A stretch of DNA of 64,000 bases from an uncultured Litoreibacter sp. (GTDB lineage: Bacteria > Pseudomonadota > Alphaproteobacteria > Rhodobacterales > Rhodobacteraceae). The position numbers were made by a program, and so were the translations under genes. Positions within the stretch are counted from its first letter, which is position 1, and every line of letters starts with the position of its first letter. This document shows positions 16,676-25,759 of the stretch, one piece after another. The notes beneath the pieces were generated by a model that was given only the letters and a program-made list of their open reading frames with translations, was not told the DNA's origin and searched no databases. The stretch covers positions 1,292,001 through 1,356,000 of the forward strand of contig CANLUY010000001.1 in NCBI GenBank assembly GCA_947494435.1, in the 5' to 3' direction.

Positions 16676-16760
16676 GATAAGAGTCCCTCCTGTGTGTCTC
16701 TGTTTTCAGCAGCGCAAAACGCCACCCGCAGAACACTAGGGGCACGACGCCAGCAGACGC

Positions 16761-16778
16761 ATGTCACGTGGCCGTGAG
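16761..16778. promoter_or_regulatory. Dyad motif copy 1 upstream of the spondin-like gene
   Basis: ATGTCACG-TGGC-CGTGAG, 86 bases upstream of the spondin-like start. A second near-identical copy lies at 16894-16911. Repetition of the same spaced dyad in one promoter region suggests a dimeric regulator. Confidence 0.45.
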
Positions 16779-16893
16779 ACAGCAGACATTCAGGTGAATG
16801 TGAGATTTAGGGATAACAGAGCCGCTGGAGGCCACACGCCCCCGGAAGGAATCGCATAAATATCAACGTATTAGGGTGCGGATGACTGGCCCA

Positions 16894-16911
16894 ATGTCAC
16901 GGCTACGTGAC
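16894..16911. promoter_or_regulatory. Dyad motif copy 2 upstream of the spondin-like gene
   Basis: ATGTCACG-GCTA-CGTGAC, containing a perfect inverted repeat GTCACG-N4-CGTGAC at 16896-16911. It matches copy 1 except in the spacer and the last arm base. Confidence 0.45.
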
Positions 16912-17004
16912 CTCTGACCCTGCATTCAACGATTGCCATATGCCCTGATCACGCCTTGGTGAGCAGGAAATGCCCCAGTTTAGAACAAGGGCATGTCGCA
17001 CATT

Positions 17005-18024
17005 TCAGGATTCGTTGGTTTTACGCATCCGTACGATCCCAAATGCACCCAGACCTGCCAACAGCAATGGCAGTCCAGCAGGAAGGGGAACCGGGCTTGG
17101 ATCGAAGGTTTCGCGGATTTGCTCGGCCAAGGCCTCATGCGCCAACCTGTTTGGGTGGATACTGTCGGTAAACAAGAAGTCGTCCGCAGCAGCCAAAGTG
17201 ATGTCACCAGTCCGTGGATCAAAGGCGCAGTTATCTTCCGGTGTGAAGTCCGTAAAGCTCTGCGTGCAGGGCTCCAGAATATTCGTGATACCAAACGCGT
17301 TTGGATCATCGGCGATCATTTCGAACACGGAGGCCAGGTCAAATTCGACAATCTTCAAACCCGCGCTCCGCAAATCCTCGACATTGGATTTCAGCTGGGC
17401 ATTGAACTGATCTGTCGTCGCCTTTGCCAAGCCTTCGAACGGTCCATTTTTGAAACGCGGTGTTTCAGACAGGGCAGGCAGGTTGATGACGAGGAAATCG
17501 TCGAACTTTCCATCCAACGCGGCTATGGCTTCGATCCCTGACTTCACCGCATCAGCAGCGTCTGCGCCGACCGTCGGTGAATCCCCGAGGTCTTGCAGCA
17601 GGTCATTCGCCCCAAAAAGGACGGAGACGAGCGGATCATCACCCAAAAACGCTGAAGGCGGCGTTGAGAGAAACCCAGTAAGACTGCCAACCTGTGCCGA
17701 AAATGTAGCAAAAGGCGCTGCAGCCGCCGGGTCTGGATAAGGCGTCTCATTGTCTAGCTCAGCGGTCGCCCCGCCTAACGCAAAATTCGTACTGAATTTA
17801 CTTACGTCGGTGAAATCCTTGGCGAGCAGCTCCGCGTAGGTCGGCCCATTAGAGAACCGTCCGCGATCACTTGGGGGTCCAAGCGTGTCAGCGCCAAATT
17901 TTCCATTGTCAGTGAGGCTGTCACCAAATGCCAAATAGCTCGAAAACAGATCAGAGACAGCCGCTGCCCCCGCTGCACCAGCCAAGCTAAGGCATGCCAC
18001 AGTCGTAACTGCGATATGTTTCAT
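17005..18024 (-). CDS. SGNH/GDSL esterase with VPLPA-CTERM signal
   Basis: A 339-residue exported hydrolase. Signal peptide MKHIAVTTVACLSLAGAAGA. Block I of the SGNH fold reads YLAFGDSLTDNG with the nucleophile Ser36. Later blocks are visible as VLFGANDLLQD (Asn of block III) and FTDSIHPNRLAHE (catalytic Asp and His). The C-terminus VPLPAGLPLLLAGLGAFG plus VRMRKTNES is the third VPLPA-CTERM signal in the window. Start chosen at the ATG preceded by GGAGGA 6 bases away; the open frame upstream has no such support. Probably an ester or polysaccharide-deacetylating activity at the cell surface. Confidence 0.88.
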   Translation of the reverse strand: MKHIAVTTVACLSLAGAAGAAAVSDLFSSYLAFGDSLTDNGKFGADTLGPPSDRGRFSNGPTYAELLAKDFTDVSKFSTNFALGGATAELDNETPYPDPAAAAPFATFSAQVGSLTGFLSTPPSAFLGDDPLVSVLFGANDLLQDLGDSPTVGADAADAVKSGIEAIAALDGKFDDFLVINLPALSETPRFKNGPFEGLAKATTDQFNAQLKSNVEDLRSAGLKIVEFDLASVFEMIADDPNAFGITNILEPCTQSFTDFTPEDNCAFDPRTGDITLAAADDFLFTDSIHPNRLAHEALAEQIRETFDPSPVPLPAGLPLLLAGLGAFGIVRMRKTNES

Positions 18025-18127
18025 GGTGATTCCTCCCAGACAATAGTCATCACTATAACCCCACCCTTCAGTTAGGTGTGGAAGACGTAACGTCAACGTC
18101 GCCATCTGGCAGAAATCCGCCAACGCA

Positions 18128-18155
18128 AAAGCCCCGGCGTTTCCACCGGGGCTTT
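18128..18155 (-). terminator. Rho-independent terminator of pnp
   Basis: AAAGCCCCGG pairs perfectly with CCGGGGCTTT around an 8-base loop; on the minus strand TTTT follows. It lies 24 bases after the pnp stop. Confidence 0.85.
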
Positions 18156-18178
18156 CGTAATTTCGGAAGTAAGAAGGC

Positions 18179-20311
18179 TTAGCCCTCTGCTTCTTCTTTC
18201 TTGATCTCTTCGCCAGTTTCCTGATCGACGACTTTCATCGACAAACGGACCTTGCCGCGGTCGTCGAAGCCCAACAGTTTGACCTTCACTTCCTGGCCTT
18301 CTTTCAGGACGTCGGAAGGGTGGTTCAATCGGCGGTTCTCGATCTGGGACACGTGGACCAAGCCGTCGCGCTTGCCGAAGAAGTTCACGAAGGCGCCGAA
18401 ATCGACGATCTTCACGACAGTACCGGTGTAAACCATACCCTCTTCTGGCTCAGCCACGATGGAGTGGATCATGTCATAGGCCTTCTTGATGGCCTCGCCG
18501 TTTGGCGACGCGATCTTGATCACACCATCATCATTGATGTCGACCTTGGCACCAGAGACTTCCACAATCTCGCGGATGACCTTGCCGCCCGTGCCGATGA
18601 CTTCGCGGATTTTATCCGTTGGCACTTGCATCGTTTCAATCCGCGGCGCGTGGATGGAGAATTCGCCAGCCGAAGACAGCGCTTTGTTCATCTCGCCAAG
18701 GATGTGCATCCGGCCCTCTTTGGCCTGCGCCAGAGCGGTTTTCATGATCTCAGGCGTGATGCCTGCAACCTTGATGTCCATCTGCAGCGACGTGATCCCG
18801 TTCTCGGTTCCCGCCACTTTGAAGTCCATGTCGCCCAAGTGATCTTCGTCACCCAGAATGTCGGACAGAACAGCGTAGCTGCCGTCCTCTTCCAAGATCA
18901 GACCCATGGCCACACCAGCAACTGGCGCTTTCAAAGGCACACCTGCGTCCATCATGGACAAGGAGCCACCACAAACGGATGCCATGGAAGACGAGCCGTT
19001 GGATTCGGTGATCTCAGAGACCAGACGCACGGTGTACGGGAAATCAGTCGAGGCTGGCAGAACCGCTTGAAGCGCGCGCCATGCCAGTTTCCCGTGACCA
19101 ATCTCACGACGGCCGGGAGGGCCGAAGCGCCCAACTTCACCAACCGAGTACGGAGGGAAGTTATAATGCAGCAGGAAGTTCGACTTATACATGCCCTGCA
19201 GGCTGTCGATCATCTGCTCATCGTCACCAGTACCCAAAGTCGTGACAACCAAACCTTGCGTCTCACCACGTGTGAACAAAGCCGAACCGTGTGTCCGTGG
19301 CAGAATGCCAACTTCGCTGACAATATCGCGGATCTCATCGAGGTTACGGCCGTCGATACGCTTCTTGTTCTTCACGACATCGCCGCGCAGAACAGAGCTT
19401 TCCAGCTTCTTCAACGCCGACCCGAGGTTCTCGTCCTCAAGCTGCTCTTCCGTCAGCTTCTCCATCGCCGTTTCTTTGGCGGCGGCAACAGCGGCAGTGC
19501 GCTCTTGCTTGTCGGTGATCGCATAGGCCGCGCGCATGGCTTTCTCGCCCGATTTCGCAACGGCCTTATAGAGGTCGGAGTAGTCTGGCGGTGTGAAGTC
19601 GAACGGCTCTTTCGCGCAGTCTTCCGCGAAATCAAGGATCAGGTCGATGGCAGGTTGGATTTGCTCATGCGCAAATTCCACAGCGCCCAACATCTCGTCT
19701 TCGGTCAGCTCATAAGCTTCCGACTCAACCATCATCACGGCGTCTTTGGTGCCAGCCACAACAAGGTCCAAACGCTGCTCAGGGTTCTGACGCAGGTTGT
19801 GCATGTCGTCCATCTCTGGGTTCAGGATGTAATCGCCATCCTCATAGCCCACACGGCAGGCCGCAATTGGACCCATGAACGGCGCCCCCGAAATCGTCAG
19901 CGCAGCAGAGGCCGCAATCATCGCAACCATATCCGGATCATTGACCAGATCGTGCGACAGAACAGTACAGATCACCAAAACTTCGTTCTTGAAGCCCGGC
20001 ACAAACAGCGGACGGATCGGACGGTCGATCAGACGGCTTGTCAGCGTCTCTTTCTCCGTCGGACGCGCTTCGCGTTTGAAGAAGCCACCCGGAATTTTAC
20101 CGGCGGCATAGTATTTCTCGTTGTAGTGAACGGTCAGTGGAAAGAAGTCCTGACCGGGCTTTTGCTTCTTGGCAAAAGTGACGGCGGCCATAACGGAGGT
20201 CTCGCCGTAAGTGGCAATCACGCAGCCGTCGGCTTGACGGGCAATCTTGCCGGATTCGAGCGTCAGAGTTTCCTCACCCCACTCGATGGATTTTTTAGTC
20301 ACGTTAAACAT
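18179..20311 (-). CDS. pnp: Polyribonucleotide nucleotidyltransferase (PNPase)
   Basis: A 710-residue 3'-to-5' phosphorolytic exoribonuclease of the RNA degradosome. Two RNase PH-like domains (about 1-215 and 310-545) flank a helical region. The second contains [20 protein letters not shown] and [14 protein letters not shown]. Then come a KH domain ([17 protein letters not shown], about 555-615) and an S1 domain ([20 protein letters not shown], about 620-690). Start at [14 protein letters not shown], the family norm, with AGGA upstream. In most relatives pnp directly follows rpsO; here about 3.4 kb of unrelated genes separate them. Confidence 0.97.
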   Translation of the reverse strand: MFNVTKKSIEWGEETLTLESGKIARQADGCVIATYGETSVMAAVTFAKKQKPGQDFFPLTVHYNEKYYAAGKIPGGFFKREARPTEKETLTSRLIDRPIRPLFVPGFKNEVLVICTVLSHDLVNDPDMVAMIAASAALTISGAPFMGPIAACRVGYEDGDYILNPEMDDMHNLRQNPEQRLDLVVAGTKDAVMMVESEAYELTEDEMLGAVEFAHEQIQPAIDLILDFAEDCAKEPFDFTPPDYSDLYKAVAKSGEKAMRAAYAITDKQERTAAVAAAKETAMEKLTEEQLEDENLGSALKKLESSVLRGDVVKNKKRIDGRNLDEIRDIVSEVGILPRTHGSALFTRGETQGLVVTTLGTGDDEQMIDSLQGMYKSNFLLHYNFPPYSVGEVGRFGPPGRREIGHGKLAWRALQAVLPASTDFPYTVRLVSEITESNGSSSMASVCGGSLSMMDAGVPLKAPVAGVAMGLILEEDGSYAVLSDILGDEDHLGDMDFKVAGTENGITSLQMDIKVAGITPEIMKTALAQAKEGRMHILGEMNKALSSAGEFSIHAPRIETMQVPTDKIREVIGTGGKVIREIVEVSGAKVDINDDGVIKIASPNGEAIKKAYDMIHSIVAEPEEGMVYTGTVVKIVDFGAFVNFFGKRDGLVHVSQIENRRLNHPSDVLKEGQEVKVKLLGFDDRGKVRLSMKVVDQETGEEIKKEEAEG

Positions 20312-20584
20312 GTATCGTTTCCTATCTGGAAGCACTCGCGGGCCTTCCCGCGTCTTCCATTTTGAATGGCGGCCCCATTGCCGCCGACCCCTTGGTCCTT
20401 TGTATGGTGCCGGGATCGAGGCACCACGTCTCAGATAGCGCGCGTATATAGAAGGAATGCGGGTTTGGGAAGTGGGGTATTACCGTGGAGCTCCACTGCT
20501 CGTTTCGTCATTAGAGGAATCTCCCGTGCGATTATATTTCGCTTTATCCTAAGGTGGCTACGTGTTGTACCCGTGGCAGCAGTT

Positions 20585-20896
20585 GTGGAGTCTGTTATAA
20601 GAAAATTAGGTTTGGTGGTTTGCGCGCTATCAATCGCGTCTTGCAGTACAGAATTAACATCTGAAGCGATGCTTGTAAGGCAAATTTCTACCGACGCGAG
20701 TGCCAAGTGCTCTTTCTTGGGTCCAGTCTCAGGTTCGGAAGCCTTTGGTATTGACGTTGCTGGTGATGCAGAAAGCGCTTTCAATAAAGTGCGAAACGAA
20801 GTTGCTGCCCGTGGCGGGAACGCTTTTGTATTGACGCAATCGACATCGACAGACGAAGCGACCAACGTGCAAGCGGATGCATATATCTGCCGATAG
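20585..20896 (+). CDS. Small DUF4156-like lipoprotein
   Basis: About 103 residues. A short hydrophobic segment (LGLVVCALSIASCST) ends in a lipobox cysteine, and the mature part (ISTDASAKCSFLG, then FNKVRNEVAARGGNAFVLTQ and a final DAYIC) looks like DUF4156 lipoproteins. The start is uncertain: I use the GTG giving VESVIRKLGLV because it leaves a compact lipoprotein signal, though no strong ribosome site precedes it. The reading frame is open for 73 codons further upstream but that part does not look coding. Base composition is lower in GC than the neighbours. Confidence 0.6.
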   Translation: MESVIRKLGLVVCALSIASCSTELTSEAMLVRQISTDASAKCSFLGPVSGSEAFGIDVAGDAESAFNKVRNEVAARGGNAFVLTQSTSTDEATNVQADAYICR

Positions 20897-21106
20897 TCCC
20901 TTGGGATAGACTAGAGTTTTTGCCAACCTGAATTCACCACCCAGCCCGGAATCAAGCCGTAGGCGCCGGGCCAGCGGCTGACCGTCCGGCGGGCTGCCGC
21001 TTTTGATGCCGAAGTGCTTCGCATACATGGAAGATGTACTTGGCTGCCATAAAGTTCTGCAAAAACAACCGAGCTGCGTCACCCCACGATCAGCCACTGG
21101 CCCGGC

Positions 21107-22147
21107 TTAGCGCTCAATCCAATCCGCAATCTTCACAACCCGCTCCCCCTCAGCCGCATCATAGGCCGCCAGTGCCAACACCATCGTCCGCAAATTATCC
21201 GCTCCCGACGGCTGCGGCGAAGCCCGCCCGTTCATCACATCCACCGCATGCCGCTGGAAATTGAAAACACTGTCCTGCACACAATGCCACGGCTTCGCGC
21301 CCCATGCCGGCACCTCTGGATCCACGTCCCTTACCTCAGCGCCAGATGCCGTATGCACCGTCAGCCGGTTCCAGCGATCCAAAACCAACGCACCCAAATC
21401 CCCCTCGATCAGTGCCGCCGTGTTCGGAAACGGCTCAGGCGAATAGCGGCTGTAAAACGAGCAATCACACACACAGGTTGCACCGCTCTCCATCTGCATC
21501 AGCGCGGTGAACATATCCTCCCCCCGCACCTCGGGGTTCACGCTTTGCGTCGTGCAAGACAAAGACGCCACTTCCCCCATAAAGAACCGCGCCACGTCGA
21601 ACAGATGCAGGCCCACATCCATGATCGCGAAGCGCTCGATCTCCCGCAGATAGGGCTGGTTCACATAATTGTTGTAGCCATGGCGAAAGCTGAACTGCGC
21701 CTGATGCGGCGTGCCAATAACCCCCTGATCCACCAGTACCTTCATCTCCAGAAACGGCTGCTCCCAACGGAAGTTCTCATGTATGATCAGGTGCGCGCCC
21801 GCCGCCTCCGCTGCGTTGACCATCGCTTGTGCATTGCGCAGGGTCTCCGCAAAAGGTTTTTGACAGATCACCGTCGCGGCATGTCTGACGGCCATCTCGA
21901 CCAACGGCCTATGTGACGCAACAGTCGTCGCGATATCCACAAAATCCAGCGTCTCCGCCGCAAACATTTTCGCTGGATCATCATAGACGCGCGCGATGCC
22001 GAACACCTTCGCCATGGCCTCCGCCTTGCTGAGATCGAGATCGCACAAGGCCACAATCTCTGCCCCCTCAAGAGCCGCCCACGCGTGCATGTGGTTTTGG
22101 GCAAAAAATCCGCACCCGATTAGCGCGCCTCGCATGACAGTGCTCAT
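21107..22147 (-). CDS. Gfo/Idh/MocA-family oxidoreductase
   Basis: A 346-residue NAD(P)-dependent dehydrogenase of the glucose-fructose/inositol dehydrogenase type. The N-terminal Rossmann fold reads GALIGCGFFAQNHMHAWAAL with an acidic end at ALCDLDLSKAEAM. The catalytic-lysine motif is VICQKPFAETL, and the C-terminal domain includes the conserved MDVGLHLFDVARFFMGE histidine segment. Likely acts on a sugar, polyol or their derivatives; the substrate cannot be read. The 210 bases between it and the DUF4156-like gene are GC-rich and hold nothing I recognise. Confidence 0.88.
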   Translation of the reverse strand: MSTVMRGALIGCGFFAQNHMHAWAALEGAEIVALCDLDLSKAEAMAKVFGIARVYDDPAKMFAAETLDFVDIATTVASHRPLVEMAVRHAATVICQKPFAETLRNAQAMVNAAEAAGAHLIIHENFRWEQPFLEMKVLVDQGVIGTPHQAQFSFRHGYNNYVNQPYLREIERFAIMDVGLHLFDVARFFMGEVASLSCTTQSVNPEVRGEDMFTALMQMESGATCVCDCSFYSRYSPEPFPNTAALIEGDLGALVLDRWNRLTVHTASGAEVRDVDPEVPAWGAKPWHCVQDSVFNFQRHAVDVMNGRASPQPSGADNLRTMVLALAAYDAAEGERVVKIADWIER

Positions 22148-22284
22148 ACCCGCCTCCCATAATCCTCAAAAAAATCACTTTAAGAGAGACGATCACAGCG
22201 GAGCAAGCGCCAGCTTGCGGCTAAATTGACCCTGCGTCAGCGCACCAAACAAGCGATTTTTCGCCGTTATCAAAGGTAAGGGAA

Positions 22285-22427
22285 GACCTACTATCCGAAT
22301 CGAGCGGAGTATGTGACTTTGCTGTTATCGGATAGGTGCGGCTAGCACTGAACTGATTAAAAACGCTAAATTGCTGGGTAGGCAAACGAAGTAACAAACG
22401 CCAAAGGTGCTAACCTGAGGCGTTTTT
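22285..22427 (+). ncRNA. Candidate small RNA ending in a terminator
   Basis: CTATCCGA (22291-22298) pairs with TCGGATAG (22328-22335), an 8-bp stem enclosing about 29 bases. After about 60 bases comes a terminator hairpin. A possible -35 box TTGACC lies near 22226. No coding sequence fits, so a short stable transcript is the simplest reading; ends are approximate. Confidence 0.3.
22397..22427 (+). terminator. Orphan plus-strand terminator
   Basis: AACGCC-AA-AGGT-GCTA-ACCT-GA-GGCGTT followed by TTT: a 10-bp two-part stem with a tetraloop. It points rightward and has no plus-strand protein gene near enough to serve. Confidence 0.65.
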
Positions 22428-22585
22428 ACGTTTTTGGGCAGGGAATAGAAAGTTCCAATCCAGAAACAGACTGTTTTACCTTACGTTAATTGTTCAAAAT
22501 CGAACATTTTAACACCTGATGCCCGTTCTTTTGGCAATTTCATAATATTGTAGTCGAGGCAGTTCGAACGCGACGATCCTGCCGT

Positions 22586-23518
22586 TTAGAAGACGGCGTG
22601 ATCCCCGCGGTCATCCTTCAAGTCACCTTTCAATACCTTCTCATAATACGTGTCTAATCGGTCCGTACCAAATTCGGGCGTTGCCTCAGCATCGTATCGA
22701 CCTGCTTTTTCGTCCCATACCAACATGGACTCCGTCGCGTAATAGCGCCCGATTTTTGCCAGCTCCGCTTTTTCTGCCAATCGCGGACTGATTTTGCCAA
22801 GTTGGCCAAGCACTGCGATTATCGTGCTGATCACCGCAACCGGCACTTGACGAAATTTCGGCATTGCCCCCAGTGCTTCGAACAGCGCCATCCCTTGATC
22901 TTTAGGCGTCACCGCAGGCCCCGGTCCGCCGATAGGCAAAATGCGGTTGTGTTTCGTGGGCTCCGACACGCAGCGTGTGATGAACCGCCCCAGATCACCA
23001 TCGCTGATCGGTTTGCAGGCGGTAAGCTTGCCGTCGCCAAAAAGCAAAAACGGTTTGCCCTCCTTCAGGCGCCCAATCTGCCCGGAGAGGGATTTGAAGT
23101 AAGCCGTCGGCCGCACAATGGACCAACTCAAACCCGAACTTCGCAACTTCGCCTCAAACGCCAACTTGGCTTTCTGAAAATCCAGAATTGGTTTCTGAAC
23201 GCATATTGCCGACAGCAAGATGAACTGACCGATCTTTGCCTCAATAGCTTGTTCAAGAATGGCGCAATGAAGATCATGTTCGACCGCCCACGCATCTTTC
23301 GGCGCACCGGTTCGCGACGCAATACAGGAGATGACGGTATCAAAAATCCCAGCATCTAACCCCATGTCTGCGACGTCACCAATCTTCACATCGCATCCGT
23401 CAATTTGGGCTTCATTGCGCACGATGCATGTTACTTCGTGACCGTCCTCAATCAGCGCCACCGCCGTTGCGCGGCCGATGGTACCGGTGGCACCAAGAAG
23501 AAGGATATGCTTGCTCAT
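22586..23518 (-). CDS. bciA: BciA-like divinyl chlorophyllide 8-vinyl reductase
   Basis: A 310-residue NAD(P)H-binding protein of the atypical short-chain/NmrA type. The fold opens HILLLGATGTIGRATAVALI, then VISCIASRTGAPKDAW and SWSIVRPTAYFKSLSGQ. The C-terminal signature, YYATESMLVWDEKAGRYDAE then ATPEFGTDRLDTYYEKVL, is what I know from BciA. That enzyme reduces the 8-vinyl group of divinyl (proto)chlorophyllide in bacteriochlorophyll synthesis. No other pigment gene is in the window, so the physiological role here is open. Start at MSKHILLLG, 12 codons inside the open frame. Confidence 0.75.
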   Translation of the reverse strand: MSKHILLLGATGTIGRATAVALIEDGHEVTCIVRNEAQIDGCDVKIGDVADMGLDAGIFDTVISCIASRTGAPKDAWAVEHDLHCAILEQAIEAKIGQFILLSAICVQKPILDFQKAKLAFEAKLRSSGLSWSIVRPTAYFKSLSGQIGRLKEGKPFLLFGDGKLTACKPISDGDLGRFITRCVSEPTKHNRILPIGGPGPAVTPKDQGMALFEALGAMPKFRQVPVAVISTIIAVLGQLGKISPRLAEKAELAKIGRYYATESMLVWDEKAGRYDAEATPEFGTDRLDTYYEKVLKGDLKDDRGDHAVF

Positions 23519-23655
23519 CAGCCTCAACTTAGGCGGCAAGAGCATGGCCGCCAAGCGTCCTTTGTTAAGCTCAGTTAAACCGTATCGTTTTGTACAAGTT
23601 GGGTTTCGGCATCAAAAGTCTGTCCCCCAGTTGTACAAAACATCGCCAAAACGCA

Positions 23656-23680
23656 AAACGCCCGCCAAAGGCGAGCGTTT
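23656..23680 (-). terminator. Rho-independent terminator of rpsO
   Basis: AAACGC-c-CGCC pairs with GGCG-a-GCGTTT around AAA; on the minus strand GCGTTTTGCGTTTT follows. It lies 28 bases after the rpsO stop, so rpsO and pnp are not simply co-transcribed. Confidence 0.75.
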
Positions 23681-23708
23681 AGAATTCGTAAATAGCGAGG
23701 TGTCAGTC

Positions 23709-23978
23709 TTAGCGACGGATGCCCAGCTTTTTGATCAGCGTCTGATAACGCTCTTCATCTTTGGACTTGGTGTAGTCCAGAAGTTTCCGGCGCAGAGCAA
23801 CCATTTTCAAAAGACCACGGCGGCCGTGATTGTCTTTCCTATGTGTCTTGAAGTGCTCTGTCAGAGTTGTGATGCGCGATGTCAGGATCGCAACTTGCAC
23901 TTCCGGGGAACCGGTATCGCCTTCTTTGGTAGCGAACTCTTTCATCAGACGTGCTTTTTCTTCAGCAGTAATCGACAT
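23709..23978 (-). CDS. rpsO: 30S ribosomal protein S15
   Basis: An 89-residue S15, the usual length. It binds 16S rRNA helices h20-h22 during early small-subunit assembly. Recognisable segments are [31 protein letters not shown], shown here in two parts ([15 protein letters not shown] and [16 protein letters not shown]), [16 protein letters not shown] and [21 protein letters not shown] lies before the ATG. In related genomes it sits between truB and pnp; here it has extra genes on both sides. Confidence 0.98.
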   Translation of the reverse strand: MSITAEEKARLMKEFATKEGDTGSPEVQVAILTSRITTLTEHFKTHRKDNHGRRGLLKMVALRRKLLDYTKSKDEERYQTLIKKLGIRR

Positions 23979-24195
23979 CGGGGTCTCCTTTAAAGGTTAA
24001 GGGTTATGGCGCAGGCCGGGATGTCGTCCAGCAAGGCCCGTGGAGGCTCCGCTCCATGAGGGGCGGATGGGGGCGTATAGGGCGATTTCCTGTGAAAGGG
24101 AAGGAAAATATTTCGCTCTGATCGCTCAGTTTGCACGTGATTCACAGGGTTCATTACACCCAATTGATGTGTAACCTTCGAGCTATGAAGTCATT

Positions 24196-24308
24196 GTTTC
24201 CATTGAGGAAACGGCTAACCATGATTTTGCCTAAAATAAGGCGAGAAGTGGATTTCTTCTGGTACTGCAAGTCGGGGTTAATCTATCCTTAAGAGGATAA
24301 TTTTTTTG
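24196..24308 (+). ncRNA. Structured leader or small RNA with terminator, before the RTX gene
   Basis: Four hairpins follow one another on the plus strand: GTTTCC-N5-GGAAAC (24196-24212), GCCT-N6-AGGC (24229-24242), AGAAG-N7-CTTCT (24244-24260) and TATCC-N6-GGATA (24284-24299). The last is followed by A and seven T. The final element has the form of an intrinsic terminator and ends 11 bases before the RTX start codon. It could be an attenuating 5' leader of the RTX gene or an independent small RNA. The upstream part of this 340-base gap (23979-24195) holds the rpsO promoter and a GC-rich stretch I cannot interpret. Confidence 0.4.
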
Positions 24309-24318
24309 TAACCCGGGA

Positions 24319-25740
24319 ATGTTAGCCATGATCGCTCTGTTTTCAATTCTTACCCTCCTTGGCATCGGCCTGATTGTTGAGCTGTTTGATGGTGGAGGTG
24401 GTTCTTCGTCTTCATCGGTTGAGGGTGACAACGAAATTGAGGGCACACCGGAGGATGATGTCATTGTCGGAACGGACGGCGTGGACATCATCACAGCATT
24501 ACGCGGGGATGACACGGTCAACGCGGGCCTGGGCAATGATGTCGTACAGGGCGGCGAAGGCAATGACACCATTAACGGTGGCGGCGGAAACGACGATCTG
24601 CGCGGCGCACAAGGCGAAGATACCATCAATGGCAACCTTGGCGACGACACAATCGAAGGCGGCGCTGATAACGATATTCTCAACGGCGGCGGCGGAAACG
24701 ATACCATCAACGGCGGCGCCAACGCAGACACACTACGCGGTGGCGAAGGCAACGATCTGCTGGCTGGTGATACAGGAGACGATAAGCTGACCGGCGGGCT
24801 GGGTGATGACGTGCTGAATGGTGGCAACGGTGAAGATGAACTCTTCGGCAACTTCGGAGCTGATATCCTCAATGGGAATGAAAACAGCGACCGTCTGGAC
24901 GGGGGCGACGGCGACGATGTTTTGAATGGCGGCGAAGGCAACGATAACCTTGTTGGTGCTTTGGGAAATGACACTCTGAACGGTGACGCCGGAAACGATA
25001 ACCTTGATGGCGGCGAAGGCGATGATGAGCTTAACGGCGGCGACGGTAACGACGGCCTTGTTGGTGCGCTCGGAAATGACCGGTTGAGCGGTGGCGCTGG
25101 TAATGACGAGATCTCTGGTGGCCTCGGGGACGACAATGTAGATGGCGGCGACGGCGATGATGTGATTTTGGGCTCTGCTGGCGAAGATCAATTGCTTGGT
25201 CGCGCAGGCAAAGATACCGTCAGCGGCGGTGCGGATAACGACTCCATCATCGGTGGTGCGGGCGAAGACATGCTGCAAGGTGGTGATGGTAACGACTTTA
25301 TCGATGGGGCCAGCATTCTGCCATTGTCAGGCCAGTTTGATCAGGACAGCGATGCCATTGACGGTGGTGCTGGCAACGACCAACTGTTCCTCGGTGTGAA
25401 AGATGTGGCCTCTGGTGGTGCAGGGACAGACACGTTTGATCTCGCGGCAACGGCTCTAAAGTTTGGGAGCGCTGACGACGGAATACGCACTGGCGTTGAT
25501 GTGAACCGCATTACAGATTTCAACCGAGACGATGACATTATTCGGGTCATTTATCCTGATGGCGATGCGGAACCGGTTGTAACATTCAACGTTATTGCCT
25601 CAGGCGTTGAGGTCGTGATTGACGGAAAGACGATCACACTTGTCGAGGGTGTTCCTGCCTTGTCTTCGGATGATGTCGTGTTCTTTGCGATCAATGCGAC
25701 GAATGCTGATGATGCCGTTATCGCTGGCCGAGGGAAATAA
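24319..25740 (+). CDS. RTX-type calcium-binding repeat protein
   Basis: A 473-residue protein opening with a hydrophobic helix ([20 protein letters not shown]) and a Gly/Ser linker. Residues about 45-350 are tandem GGxGxDxLx nonapeptides (for example [17 protein letters not shown] and [17 protein letters not shown]), which fold as a calcium-binding parallel beta-roll. A non-repeat C-terminal domain ([17 protein letters not shown], then [15 protein letters not shown]) resembles those that precede type I secretion signals. The N-terminal helix is odd for a type I substrate and may keep the protein membrane-tethered. The start is ambiguous between ATGs at 24319 and 24328. No secretion ABC genes are nearby. 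Confidence 0.88.
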   Translation: MLAMIALFSILTLLGIGLIVELFDGGGGSSSSSVEGDNEIEGTPEDDVIVGTDGVDIITALRGDDTVNAGLGNDVVQGGEGNDTINGGGGNDDLRGAQGEDTINGNLGDDTIEGGADNDILNGGGGNDTINGGANADTLRGGEGNDLLAGDTGDDKLTGGLGDDVLNGGNGEDELFGNFGADILNGNENSDRLDGGDGDDVLNGGEGNDNLVGALGNDTLNGDAGNDNLDGGEGDDELNGGDGNDGLVGALGNDRLSGGAGNDEISGGLGDDNVDGGDGDDVILGSAGEDQLLGRAGKDTVSGGADNDSIIGGAGEDMLQGGDGNDFIDGASILPLSGQFDQDSDAIDGGAGNDQLFLGVKDVASGGAGTDTFDLAATALKFGSADDGIRTGVDVNRITDFNRDDDIIRVIYPDGDAEPVVTFNVIASGVEVVIDGKTITLVEGVPALSSDDVVFFAINATNADDAVIAGRGK

Positions 25741-25759
25741 AGCGGGTACGGCCTGAAAT

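Larger units (their letters stand above)
16676..17004. other. Intergenic region between spondin-like and GDSL genes
   Basis: A 329-base stretch without a credible gene. Besides the promoter of the spondin-like gene it holds two copies of a dyad, TGTCACG-N4-CGTGA, 133 bases apart. I see no clear terminator for the GDSL gene here. Confidence 0.6.
22148..22585. other. AT-rich intergenic region with a candidate small RNA
   Basis: A 438-base gap without a credible protein gene. It contains a long-range inverted repeat and a plus-strand terminator, described separately, although no plus-strand gene lies within 1.2 kb upstream. The last 150 bases are AT-rich and show nothing further. Confidence 0.6.

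Noticed and set aside
16676-17004. A sigma-54 promoter for the spondin-like gene
   Set aside because: A TGGCA element and a TGCA element occur on the minus strand near 16920-16945, but their spacing is two bases too long for the GG-N10-GC rule.
18320-20365. A 681-codon open frame antisense to pnp
   Set aside because: It mirrors the pnp codons; its translation is histidine/arginine-rich with no domain, and PNPase on the other strand is unmistakable.
20729-21097. A 122-codon minus-strand frame across the gap before the Gfo/Idh gene
   Set aside because: Half of it is antisense to the lipoprotein gene, and the remainder shows no recognisable protein or ribosome site.
24231-25136. A 301-codon proline/serine repeat protein antisense to the RTX gene
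   Set aside because: The repeats are the reverse complement of the Gly/Asp nonapeptides; the plus-strand RTX protein explains the sequence.
24500-25350. Regularly spaced repeats that could suggest a CRISPR array
   Set aside because: The repeats are in-frame 27-base units encoding GGxGxDxLx, vary by codon and lack spacers of constant length.
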